From positions 248,001 through 312,000 of the forward strand of contig QJNS01000016.1 in the NCBI GenBank assembly GCA_004154925.1: 64,000 nt of DNA. Direction: 5' to 3'. Position numbers and translations under genes: made by a program. Positions within the stretch are counted from its first letter, which is position 1; every line of letters starts with the position of its first letter. Source of the DNA: Monosporascus cannonballus. Taxonomy: Eukaryota > Ascomycota > Sordariomycetes > Xylariales. Under the pieces are notes generated by a model. That model ran no database searches. It was not told the DNA's origin and saw only the letters and a program-made list of their open reading frames with translations. Below are positions 36,083-47,151 of the stretch, piece by piece.

Positions 36083-38439
36083 CTTGCTGTAAGGGGCAGG
36101 AACACTGTGGTACTACCAGCACCTCGCGTCGTCTCCATCCATAGTATCACAGAGATCTCCGTCTGTCGCTAAGTAAATAAGCTTGAATTACCTATGGGCT
36201 TCCTTACCGGCCCATCCCCGCGCATCATTTGCGCTATTGTATCCCGTAGCTCGGTTTTATCCAGTAACATCGCAGTGCCCTGTTATATCATCTCGTCCCT
36301 TGGTTGGCTCTATGGTTGGATGTAACGTGGGTCTCACGCCGTAACCCTCGATCTAGCTCTAGGGTGAGTGACGTATTAAGGTTTCATAATGTTTTGCCTA
36401 ATCCTCTTCGTGCACAGGCTTAAGAGTCGATACCGCATTTCCCTGATAACAGTACTAGAAAGAAGGGAAGATGTTGGTGCTGTAATCGGAATAGAGCATT
36501 AGTAGCCCATTAGACGTGGCCATCCTGGTTATCATATCCCCCCTCAAATTTCCATCTCGACCGTGGAGCTGAATTCTGTGGTCGCAGAATCGAGGCTTCT
36601 ATTGGATACAATAAGAGGGACGAAGCTGGCAGCGGGTGAGCTCGGTGGTAGCGTATTCCTTTGTAGATAAAGCATCGGCATCGCTCACGTGCAACCATTT
36701 TCCCATCTATCCTCATGTAATATATTAGGAGCTCTTATGATTGCAATTTATACCTATATGTCTCAAATCGTTCCGAGCGTTGCAAAAAGCTAGCGAATTA
36801 TTCTTACATGGGCAGTTCGGAAGGTCACTTCGAAGGTTCAACGAGCTTAAGTACGGACATCGTAGCCAGTAAATGGTGCAATATCACCATGGCCCGGCAA
36901 GCGGAATTACCCTTTCCTTTCCCATCTGTCCATACCCAGGGGTTCTTTATGTCTGTACTCCTGACGCAGAGCCCCGTTTTCGTCCCATTTCTATAGCTCT
37001 ATGACCCGGCGGCGTTTCCCAGATTTACTGCTCACCCACATCTCGCTCTCTGGCATCAGCTCCAGCGTCAGGTTCCCGTTAGATCGGAGAATAAAGATAT
37101 GACCCCCGACGATGATCCAGTCCTGTTTGAAACTTAACATGACCATCATGTGGTCCTGCGACCTCTTTATCCCAGTTTTCATCCCAGTGGTCTGATGCCG
37201 CCTAGTCTCTACACCATGTACCTGTTTGCTTCTTATTATTAGCAATGAGCCCTGCGTAATCCACATCGGATGAGTTCGTTACCGGATCCAATATGAGTAA
37301 ATTTTAGCTGTTTCGCAATTTCTGAGGCAAAGTTATTATGAGCCTCAAGGACTCTAGGGTTGTCATCCTCAAGATCCACAACCTCCCGATTAGTCCATAA
37401 CACCTAGATCGGTTAGTTCTAATATCGGGCTATCTACTGGGAAGATATGGACGGGATAAAATGACTTACCATCGGGCTTTCGCGGGTCCCCAATCCGTAC
37501 CTCCTAATTATTTTTACTACTTGCTTTGTGTGATCGAATGGTAAAGGGGCCCCCTGAGGAGGTGGATCCCCCCTATTCCACATCAAAGACTCATCATGCT
37601 CTAATGGGGATGGCGGCGAATGCTCCAAAAGATTTGCAAGTCCATGAGACTGCCAGCCGGGCTTGGAACATCGATTGGAGTTTGGGTGTTTGTATTTCGG
37701 GACCGTAACGGTAGGCCGACGGTTTGGTGGTACGTATTTGGCGCCGATAGATGTAGGGACTTCTTCCCCTTTTCACGCTCCTTTTCGGAAACCTTCGAAA
37801 ACACTGATTGGGACATTGTGGACACATTTAAGATGCTTGATAATGGAACGAGGCAGCTAGTGCGAGATACCATCATCCTGCTATATTAAGGGCCGGTCTC
37901 TTGGTCCCTGGATAAAAGAATCCTATATTCGTCTTTCACAGCCCGTAAAGAACAACGACGGTTAAATACTTGTGAGCTCCAAAAGTAAAGCCGGAAGCGT
38001 AAATATTGGGATCATCTTTGCCCTCGATATTCAATTCTGGAGCTATAGTCTCCCAGATAGCGGGCACCTGATGTCATCTCTTTTATATCCATCTCGCCCC
38101 TTGCCCTTCAGCTGCCCAGGCTTTGAGATGTACGGAATGCCAAAACTACCAATCCTGGTGAGCTAATGCTGGATCTGTAATTTAAAATGAATAAGGTATA
38201 TAGGCTGAAACATATATCAACCTCTTGAGCAACAGAGGCGTTCAAATCCCATGGTGAGTTACGACGTCCGGGTTCCTTCAAGAGAGTCCAGGATATCAGT
38301 AGAAACTGATAACCATCACCTAGAATCGGAAAGATGCAGAACACCAATTGCTCTTCAGGGAACATCAAAGCAAATGTCTATAGTCGTGTCTGGTAGTTCG
38401 ACACCGATTGTGGTGTCCCAAAATGTTACATATGTCCCT
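36083..38439. other. Gene-poor stretch right of the MITE
   Basis: No gene is supported. Minus-strand 36991-37266 (91 codons) and plus-strand 37620-37889 (89 codons) look more protein-like than their surroundings but contain no motif I recognise and no partner exons. No RNA gene or array was seen. Confidence 0.4.
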
Positions 38440-40098
38440 TTATGCACAGATGCACAAGTCGACCCCTTTGCACGACTCAGCCCACCGAGCATATTCCCGA
38501 TTTCGTAAAAGATTACCAAAGATAAGATGTTGCATGCATTTCCAAAGAGGCCAAATCTGCGAGGCAAATAGAATAGCTGCTGCTGCCACCCAAAAAGTCT
38601 GAGGAATCCTGGGGAACAATGCAGGGGCTTGCTTTGGTCGTTGCTTCTTGAACCACCAATGTGATAACACCTGAGAAGCTGATAACCGCTCTTCTGTCTT
38701 ATACTTGTACATTCGCTTGAGAAGATCCGCGAAGTCCAGTACTTTATTGCGTGGCAAGTAGTACTTTAGCCGGACCCATGTCTGGTTCTCGCCAGTCGGA
38801 TCTGTGGGGTCCGGCCCGAGTCCCCAGGTCCGTCGCTCTATACCCAACCGCATCTCAAGAGGATGCACGAAGTTCCTGCATTTCACATCCCTCCTCGTCA
38901 TTGCTGACTGGAACATCCACAGGTCCAGTCAGAGGTAAAAGATTACCAGTAGAACCCGCTTTGTAAGCTCCGCCAGCGTGTGACATTGAATCGAAGTCTT
39001 GGGGACTCTGCTCCATATTATCCCATCCGTGCTCCTCCAAGATTATCTTCGCCTCTTGACGGTAATAGGGCGGAACCGGGCCAATGGAACGCTCCATGCA
39101 CCGAATGGCGTCATCAACGCTGTCGCGCGCTCGCCTATCTATCTTGACCTCAAGAAGTGTAGTAGCTAAGGACCAAATATTACTCCTAGCACATAATTGA
39201 TCCTTATCGAAGAGCACCTCTGGACTTGCGTATGCTGCCGGTATACCAAGCTCCTTCCGCGGTTCATGCGCTTTATAAGCTTGTCCAAAATCAACAATTG
39301 CAACCTCATCTATGACATGGTCTTGGAAAAGGTCCACGGGGCTGCCCCAACCACTTCGTTAGGCGCGTGCTTGCTTCTTTCCCCGGTTGCTGCCCGAACC
39401 TCTGCGGTAGAGGGGAACCCGCATACGTCCCAAACACCATCCCTAGATAGGTGGTCGATATAACCAGGCTTCAGCTTCATGAGAATATTTTGAGATCGAA
39501 AATCCCCATGGCAGAGTCCCTTAGTATGCAAGAATCCCAGTCCTTTTGCAGTCTAATAGCAGAGTTTATCAACGCGATCCATATCAGCCCTTAATTTGTC
39601 CGATCGCCGGTCGATAAGGTTAGATCCGAGTAGGGGTAAAACGAAGCACAGATGTCTGCCATTCGGTGACTCCATCCAGAAGGTCTCCAAAGGTATGATG
39701 ATATGGTTGGCCTCGAGTTGCTCAGGGGTGACGCCCTGTTCTTTCTTGTGTCGTATGGCCAATAGATCTGAGCAATCTTTCAACGACTGGCTAGCGGCAT
39801 TAACTTAAATAGCTCTCCATTGTTCAGTATCTATCTCCCAGCAGAGCCATACAGTCGCCATCCCTCCAAAGCCAAGCTTATAGATGATCTGGAATCTGTT
39901 GGTAAGGCTGTCCCCGAGGTCTAAAGGAGTGAGCCCCCCAGGCGGGTAATCCTCCAGATCTTCGATTCCATCCATAATCGGCACGCTCCTGTACTTCCAG
40001 GTGGTGGCATACTTCGCGCCACGTTCTGGCTCAGAAGACCGGGTATAGGTCCCAGTCATGGTGTCAGTGCCAAATTCCGTTATGTGGAGCGGCGACAA
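38440..40098 (-). pseudogene. SRPK-like protein kinase, broken
   Basis: Read on the minus strand the product begins MSPLHITEFGTDTMTG (an alternative start is 40059) and has LGFGGMATVWLCWE, the SRPK-type glycine loop. QWRAI is then followed by TAA at 39805-39807, exactly where the catalytic lysine of the AIK motif should be. Translation resumes in the same frame with VNAAS to DRVDKLCY, a TAG at 39553-39555 (Gln expected), then KGLCHGDFRSQNIL. A frameshift near 39325 leads into DEVAIVDFGQAY and IPAAYASPEVLF, and another near 38880 leads into NFVHPLEMRLG and the tail with a hydrophobic segment before the stop at 38440. Two nonsense codons and two frameshifts make a functional kinase very unlikely. 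SRPK-like kinases are highly duplicated in filamentous fungi, so decay of one copy is plausible. Confidence 0.8.
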
Positions 40099-40839
40099 CT
40101 ACGATTGGAAGCTGAACTACCGGTGAGGACTATTTAAGCATGTCGGCGGTGATGAGCTAGGACATATTGATACTTATAAAGAGCCTTCCATTGAATAGAC
40201 AAAGGGATGTGTTTCTTAAGACCCAGGGACATCCTTGTTCGTCTAACGGAGATGTAGGTGATTGCTGGTCGCAAAACGTAACGAGACAAAGGGAACGGAG
40301 CAAAGAAATCAGTACATACGCCGTAAGTAGATTAAGTTGGGAAGGGACAGGAGAGTTATGAGAGAGCAATCCCGTTATTAATCTTACTGAAATATAATTC
40401 AGGGTTGCGTAATATTGGGCGTGACCGAGGCTCAGTGCAGCCAGGTTAGTGAGTTTCCAGGCTGGTTGAGAACATATTACATTAAAATCTCGGACTACGA
40501 ACCGACAAAGTGCTCTCCTCTAGAATCCTAGACCAGCTCTGTATTTCTCGATAACTGAGAGACCCGGACACGTGTTCAGATATCCGTCACTATGCGGGAA
40601 CATCAACTCTGCAAATCGAATATTCCACCCCGAAGTTAACAAGGAGGCTTATTCAATGGTAGAGAGCAAGCGCATTGAGATTCATATAGTGGTTTCTTAA
40701 GAGATGTCCTACCCTCGACATTGCAGTAAATAGGTATTAGTTTCAAACATCCCAAATGTCCCCCCTTTCTTATGGCCCTATCACTTAGGGCTAGTTTCAC
40801 TACCCAATGGATTTTCTACAGGATAGCAGCGTACAAGCA
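40099..40839. other. Intergenic between SRPK-like pseudogene and P450
   Basis: Stops occur in all frames and no motif is visible. It contains the 3' flank of the P450 gene, which ends at 40840, and the 5' flank of the broken kinase. Confidence 0.5.
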
Positions 40840-42812
40840 CTATCTGACTGCGTCGACAGTAACCTTGACGTGGTTGCAGAGCCTAGCCGCTGCACTGTCC
40901 TTCCAGTCTACGGTCTTCTCGTCAGTCTTGTACAGAGTCATGTCGAACTGCCTGAATGAGTTGGCTAGGCAGACGTATAATTCCATCCAGGCGACACTGC
41001 GAATAGTAAGCGGGCTGTTCTGGACTACCGATGTGCATCACACTTACTTCTGGCCCAGACATGCTCTTGATCCCCTACTAAACGTTAGGAACCATTTCTC
41101 GAGCTCTTTGCCTTCGGGACCGAGCCATCGTTCCGGGATAAAACTGTTGGGCTCATGATACAAGTCGGGATTGTAATTTATCATTCTAATTGATACCGAC
41201 ACCGTCGTCTACGGGGGACAGAGTCAGCGGAACGGCGCAGGTTTCTGTAGGGAGAGAAGTTTCGGACTTACCCCTGGCGGGAGGTAGTAACCTGCGACTT
41301 TCGAGCCACCTTGGGGCACCCGGCGGGGAATAATGCCGGGCACAGGAGACGAAACCCTGAGAATCTCCTTGATGATGGCGGTCTGTTTCGGGAGATGTTA
41401 ATACCTGTCTCTTCGCTCGTTTGTCTACGTAGCGGTCGCGAAAGGTTCGGATAGGGAAATGTGAACTTACTAAATATGGTAAGCTGCGGACGTCGCGATA
41501 TTCAAGCAACCCATCCCCGTTGGGAGTGACACCATCGAGCTCTTCGCGTAGTGTCCTCAACTTGGTCGGGTTCTTCAGGAGGTAGAAAGTGCCCAGACTG
41601 AGAGCAAAAGTCGTCGTGTCCGTTCCCGCGAAACACATCGCCAACGCCTCATCGACGAGAACCACTTCGCTGAAAGCTCGATAACCCCTTGCCTTATTCT
41701 CCCTCAAGAGGAGGTCGAAGTACGTGTTCCTGCCACCCTCAGCGGCGTGTATGTCATCGTACTCCTGACGTCTCTCGATCTCCTGGATCCACTTGGAGCT
41801 TTGCTACACGGGGTGTCAGAAGAATATGAAGCCCCCAATCATATTCGGAATCCGGGATTGGAATACCTTACGAAACGGCACGTAACCTGGGATGAGCTTG
41901 ATAGCCCAACTCTCAGGGAGATGCACAGACAGCCTTGCCAATATTGGGAAGTGCTTCATGACCAGGAAGTTGTCGGCGAACATCCTCATAGTGGCAAGAT
42001 ACTCATGTTCTTCCTCTTCGCACATGACCAAGTTCGTGTGCTTATCAAAGAGGAGTCTCATGATAGTGTCGATCTATGAAACACTAGTTAGTAGGGATGG
42101 AAAGCGCAGGTCCGCAATACGCATACCGTAAGAGCCCGGTAGAGTCTGGTGATGTTAATTGGTACACCCTTCTCGAGAGCTTCTTTCATCTTCTCGATTA
42201 CACGCGCCATATTTGTTAGTGCTATAGGAGCTAGTTGCTCAACACCTTTGACTGAGAACAACGGCTTGACAATGGTATGGCGCTCCTTGTGCTCTTCGGG
42301 GTCGATCAACATGATTATCGAGTTCTCTACACCTCCACCACGCGGGTAATAGCCTGGATCCTTGAGGTACTTCGATCCAGGACGATACACCCTGTAATTA
42401 TTATTCAGTCGCCTCTTCGAGCCGAAAGGTTCTTAGGCTATGGGTTCAGACTCACTCGCGAAAGTATTCAGCATCGTTGACATGCACCCGATCGGGGCTG
42501 ACTCTAACAATTGGCCCTACCTAACTGTCAATCTTACGAAGACTCCAGAGAAAGCCACAGATGATGGGCCAACGCACCATATCTTTCATGGAACCGTGGG
42601 TACTCTTTAATATAGTTGCCGTCCCGAATTACATCATGGTAGTACTCATACCAGTAGGTGACGGCCGCGTACCACGGTCCTGGTACTTTTCTCAGCGGGT
42701 GCAGGTATAGCCTGTAGACGACAAGGTAGAAGACATAGGCAACGAATAAGAGCAGGACAAGCCGCGGCGACTCTTTCAGCAGGTCAAATTCCGCCATAGC
42801 AGTGCTTGACAT
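40840..42812 (-). CDS. Cytochrome P450 monooxygenase, microsomal, trichodiene oxygenase-like
   Basis: Eight exons (42812-42578, 42516-42456, 42391-42127, 42073-41867, 41803-41471, 41382-41272, 41208-41048, 40996-40840) join in frame to 509 residues. An N-terminal anchor (LVLLLFVAYVFYLVVYRLYL) is followed by HPLRKVPGP. The I helix reads CFAGTDTTTFAL with the AGTDT oxygen-activation motif, the K helix ExxR is EILR in IIKEILRVSSP, the PERW motif is FIPERWLGP, and the heme loop is FSRGSRACLGQN with its cysteine ligand. Everything needed for a working P450 is present. The sequence style resembles the CYP58/CYP65-like trichodiene oxygenase and related clans, which oxidise terpenes or polyketides, but the substrate cannot be read from the sequence. 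Upstream in-frame Met codons exist (42878); the start at 42812 or 42797 gives the usual anchor position. No other secondary-metabolism core gene lies beside it. Confidence 0.9.
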
Positions 42813-45130
42813 CGACGACACGACGAGGCCAGGGGCGAACTTAGATGAGCAAATTATGTAGTATTGAGCCGGTATCACCGGAATGTGTTCAGAGCAGTGG
42901 CCGAAGCGACGGTGCTTGGGGTCTACTATAAGTCACCGACGGTGTGGATCACATTGGTAGCTTCACCAATTGGCTGGAAATTATTCTCCACGGTCACTTC
43001 GGCTTGCGAAGTGTAGAGTGGTATCCACACCAACCATTCATCGACCGGTATAGCTAGAGTAAAGGGGGGTTAGTCTTGCATAAAATCATTTCGGCCCTTC
43101 CACGTTCGGCTACCTTGAAGCAATTAGTCCTCTCCGCAACCGAATGTGGCCAGTCATATCTCGCGTAGTATAGAGACGGCTGAGTCGAGGTTAGGTGATT
43201 TAAGTCGGTCTAGAATACCGGGTGCATATGAAGGATCCCCCTTCCATTAGACCTTTGCGACTCCACGAAGTTATGTACTTGCAAATCCGGAAAGTGGCAA
43301 TGTTCCGTTCAAACCCAGACCCCGAGAGCAAACCACAGTAAAGAGATACCTGCGAATCACTGCTAGAAACGTATCTCCTAGAATCCCCTCTCCCAATACG
43401 TCTGGCTCGCTTATGCACGGCAGGGATTACAACTCTCAGGGGTATTCTTTGTTAGTTACCTCCACGGGTCCACCTCAAGGCCGGGTAAAATCTCGTACAA
43501 GTATTGTATGGGAGTAAACATACCTTGACGGGTTGCCAGCGCTGGCCGCCATCGCAAAGCGACGAAGGTCGATCTTGGCCGAAATGCCATTGGATATTCC
43601 CGTACGATCTCTGTTGGAGTTTAGATTCTAGCCTCATACGGCATATGGTGGTCCGGTGGAGTGTAACTAACAAACAATACCCCTGGGAGTTAAAGTTAAA
43701 AGAACATGGGATCATGGTCTCGAGAAACTCTTTCCAGTTTTTTGGCCAGGACCACGTGGACCATAAAAACCCATCGTAACTTTGGTAATCAAGGATCAAT
43801 GTGACTACTATTTGGCAACTGTCTCCACGTGTCGTCCGACAGAAACTGTGGCGCATTGGGGCGATGTGGCCCGATAACGATGGCATCCATAGCGAATGCA
43901 GGGGTTCTACAATGGTGTTGTGGTAAGTTTAATCACATTGCCAGGTCGCTACGCTAAGACGCCATTGCATCTTTCTGTATCGGGCTAGCTCAGACGCTTC
44001 ATGACTTGCCTTTCTTTACGAAAGTGCTTCCAAAATATACAGAAAGTCGTACATTAGCATTATCTATATGTTATGGCCGTTGTTAATATTTAAAAGCTGA
44101 AAGACTGCCGTTTTGGCATATGGTTTGGCGATGTACCTTGGCTAATCGTGTCGAATCTATACCTAATTTGTATGGCGTGGTTACTAATGACCAACAGTTA
44201 CATGACAGTGTGTTAAAACTTTGCCTGATACCATAGTATCATGCCATGTGCACATCTGGCGCATTTCTTGACACCCCACACCCAGACTATTCCGCGCAAA
44301 GATGGCAGCTAAAATGCTACCGCACCAACACGTTGGGGCTAAAAACGCCACCTAACAAGAGGGCTTCCAAATAAAGAAACTAGTAGCACACAAATTTGTT
44401 AGCTTTTCCCACCTACATTGATGTATACTTCTTTTTGGATCTGCATGCTTGGCGCATACGGAAAAGTGGCGACCGTTGCAATTTGCAATCGTTTTATTCA
44501 TAAATCCAGGAGTTGTGGGCTTATCGGATGCGATAATTGTTAGAAAACCTAATTATTTAAAAAATTGGTGTGTACTTAACGCTACAGCTAATTTGTGTGG
44601 AGTTATAAGTACCGAAGATTTCCGTTTCGAAGTCCGTTTCCATTTGGAGGTCCCTGACAAGAAAGCGGGGCTCTCTTTTCGGCGGCGTTGTTAGCCCTGA
44701 TGAGTACCGTAGGTGCGGTAGCACCGGATTGCCGTTGTTAGCCTGGTGGGTAACCCAAGCCTAGCTCCGCTGACAGGGGAGGCTGTCTTTGCAAAGGCAC
44801 AGCTTCTCGTTGAGCCTGCTACTATCGTGTAAGAGGATTATTGGTTCGTACCTCGGACATGACAAACAGACTTAGTGATCTTGCAGCCAACCGCACTTGA
44901 TGTCTCCTCAATCGCGGCCTTCTGCCACGCTAGGGCAAGATGGTCTGTAGTAGCGCGGCATCCTTTTCTTCTGCTACAGTATCAAGCACCAACAGTACTG
45001 ATAGTAGTGAATCTGAGTTCACCTGTAGAGAGGTTTTGCGGGGCTCCCTGGACTGGGTTCTTTGAATGGCTCGGATACTCCCGAGAAGGATTCCGGCTCA
45101 GTAATTCATGTACTTCCAATCGGACTTTTG
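42813..45130. other. Gene-poor, AT-rich stretch with a foldback
   Basis: No gene is supported. At 42936-43034 an imperfect foldback has GGTGTGGAT-type outer arms and a perfect inner hairpin, CACTTCG-GCTTG-CGAAGTG (42995-43013). Minus-strand 43452-43886 is open for 144 codons without a motif. From 43930 to 44700 the base composition is clearly richer in A and T than elsewhere, which may reflect old transposon sequence. Confidence 0.4.
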
Positions 45131-45241
45131 TTTTTCTTTTTTCTTTTCTTTTCTTTTTCTTTTTCTTTTCTTTTTTTCTTTTTTTTCTTTTTCTTTTCTT
45201 TTCCTTTTCTTTTTTCTTTTTCTTTTCTTTTTTCCTTTTTT
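45131..45241. repeat. 111-base pure polypyrimidine tract (T/C)
   Basis: Every base from 45131 to 45241 is T or C on the plus strand, arranged as irregular T-runs broken by single C residues. Lysine/glutamate-rich frames on the minus strand and Phe/Ser frames on the plus strand are produced by this tract and are not genes. Confidence 0.95.
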
Positions 45242-45731
45242 AATCTGTAAGGTTGACAATGCTGCTGAGGTTCTAATATACTGATAAAAGCATATTGCGG
45301 CGTCATCATGTCCCGTTATGTGATGCAATTCTAACTTCTGAGCCGCTGTTCAGCGAGTAGACACTCTGACCTTGTGCACGGCTTCGCATTCTGGGCAATG
45401 ATGGTAGCCACAACAGGAGAAACTCTCAATGGGTTCCATAACCCGGATGCTATCGATACGGTCTGGCCTCCCAAACGGCTGTGACGTCTTGAAGACGTCC
45501 TTGTGCCTCCAGTATGGTGATGGATCAGTTCTCGTGACGCGATAATCTACCTTAATTAGAAATCGCCCATATTGTCTGATCACGGCATTTGAAGAAACCC
45601 CGCACCATTACTGTCCGCCTCTATTCAAATACCCTAGTGCCCCCAGAGCCGCGGTTCACCATATCTAGAATGCTCGGTTAGTGCTCTGGAATTGGCTACC
45701 CAAATACACCCCAGTCCTCAACGGACATGCC
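45242..45731. other. Intergenic upstream of the NmrA-like gene
   Basis: Probably the promoter region of the gene starting at 45732. A minus-strand frame (45350-45583) ends in a Cys/His-rich segment but has no known motif and no support as a gene. Confidence 0.45.
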
Positions 45732-46737
45732 ATGGCTATCAAAAACGTTGTGGTAGCGGGCGTGAGTTACTAACGAGCGCTATTTTCCCACAGTGAACTT
45801 ACGCTGACCTACATTAGGGATCGGGAAACCTAGGAAAGGCTATCGTCAAAGAGCTTCTTAAGGCCGGATATAAGGTGACTGTGTTTGCGCGCGAGAACTC
45901 CACCTCGACATTCCCGTCAGAGGTGCCAGTGCGGAAGGTTGATTACGGATCTGTCGAGTCGCTCAAGCATGCCCTCGAAGGGCAGGATGCCGTAGTCTCC
46001 ACCCTCGCGACCGTAGCCGTTGTGAGCCAGAACCCCCTGATCGATGCTGCTGTTGAGGCAGGTGTAAAGCGCCTCATCCCCTCGGAGTTCGGGATCAACA
46101 CGAGGATCGTCGAGGGAACCGCGATCGGTCAGCTCCTGCAGGGCAAGATCAAGAGTGTGGACTACCTTGAGGAGAAGTCGAAGGCTAATCCTGGTTTCAC
46201 GTGGACTGGAGTTTCGTCGGGACTCTTCTTCGACTGGGTATGAGCATAGCGAATTCTGATAGTGCCTATGTCGGCATTGTTAACCATTTCAAGGGTCTCA
46301 AACATGGGGCGAGCGGATTCAACAAGAGCACCAAAACTGCAACCATCTATGATTCCGGGAATGAGGCGGTTCAAGCCTCTAACCTCAGATTCATTGGTCG
46401 GGCGGTGGCAGCCATCCTAGCCAACGAGGACAAGACAGCAAACAAGTACTTGTCTGTCGGGTCCCCTAACTTCTCCCAGAACGAGGTCCTCAAGATCGTG
46501 GAGAGGGAGACGGGCGAAAAATGGGAGGTCCAGAAGGCCAGTACCGCCGACGAGGGGAAGATCGGCTTGGAGAAACTGAGCAAGGGAGATTACAGCGCTT
46601 TCAGCAACCTCTTGAAAGAGCGCATCTTCAAGGATGGCGCCGGTCTCGCAGCGAAGGGAGACAGCAGCGCAAACGGTTTGCTGGGACTCCAAGAAGAGTC
46701 ACTGGAAGATACTATCAAGGCATGGCTTAGGAGCTGA
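45732..46737 (+). CDS. NmrA/isoflavone reductase-like NAD(P)-binding oxidoreductase
   Basis: Three exons (45732-45761, 45818-46237, 46294-46737) encode 297 residues. Exon 1 carries the first beta strand (MAIKNVVVAG) and exon 2 completes the dinucleotide motif as GGSGNLGKAIVKELL, a GxxGxxG Rossmann loop. Downstream blocks are VTVFAREN, DAVVSTLATVAVVSQNPLIDAAVEAGVKRLIPSEFG and GFTWTGVSSGLFFDW, all typical of the atypical short-chain dehydrogenase family that includes isoflavone reductases and NmrA regulators. The domain ends with helices through EESLEDTIKAWL. The enzymes reduce phenylpropanoid-like or related substrates with NADPH, while NmrA-type members act as redox sensors; the sequence does not decide between these. 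The length fits the family. The promoter side carries a long polypyrimidine tract 500 bases upstream. Confidence 0.88.
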
Positions 46738-47151
46738 AGGACCGGCAAGTCATGATCGACGACATAAATATCACCTACTTAACATAACCAGTGAAGTTCT
46801 CCTAGTTGGTTCATAAAGCTTAATTCCTCGGAATATGAACCAGCTACATGGGGCCACATTCTCTTCTGACTACAGCATATGTCTCCGGCTTTATCAACCG
46901 ACACATTTGGGGTCTGCTAACGTGGTATAGAATACGGATAAACGATGACTACAGGCACTAAAAATCTACGAGGCTTTCTTTCAATGCGTCGGGTTCAGTT
47001 CAAGAATATCTGACGTAGGAACGCGTTTACTTTTTGCCTATGTACATATTTCGACGAAAGAAAGATGTTCTTCGACCTTGGTGAAGGAGAACGGTTGAGC
47101 TATGTACACCAATTTGATCCTATCTCAATGGCATATCGCTGTAACTTATAT
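46738..47151. other. Intergenic between two convergent genes
   Basis: Contains the 3' flanks of the NmrA-like gene (+) and of the esterase gene (-). No frame or repeat of note. Confidence 0.55.

Noticed and set aside
36630..36700. tRNA-like segment with GAGCTCGGTGGTAGCG
   Set aside because: It resembles a D arm, but no T arm with GGTTC-type B box or closing acceptor stem follows.
38440..40098. Repeat-induced point mutation as cause of the broken genes
   Set aside because: One SRPK stop (CAG to TAG) fits C-to-T change, but the TAA at the lysine codon needs a transversion, and indels are frequent; coding DNA is not depleted of CpA context by eye. A RIP-index calculation would settle this.
44690..44830. 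Hammerhead-like CTGATGAG core
   Set aside because: No GAAA core or three-helix arrangement could be built around it.
45062..45328. Lys/Glu-rich and Phe-rich proteins predicted at the polypyrimidine tract
   Set aside because: Direct translations of a T/C-only repeat; no homology expected.
40840..46737. Secondary-metabolite cluster formed by the P450 and NmrA-like genes
   Set aside because: No polyketide synthase, NRPS, terpene synthase or cluster regulator is near; 2.9 kb of empty DNA separates the two genes.
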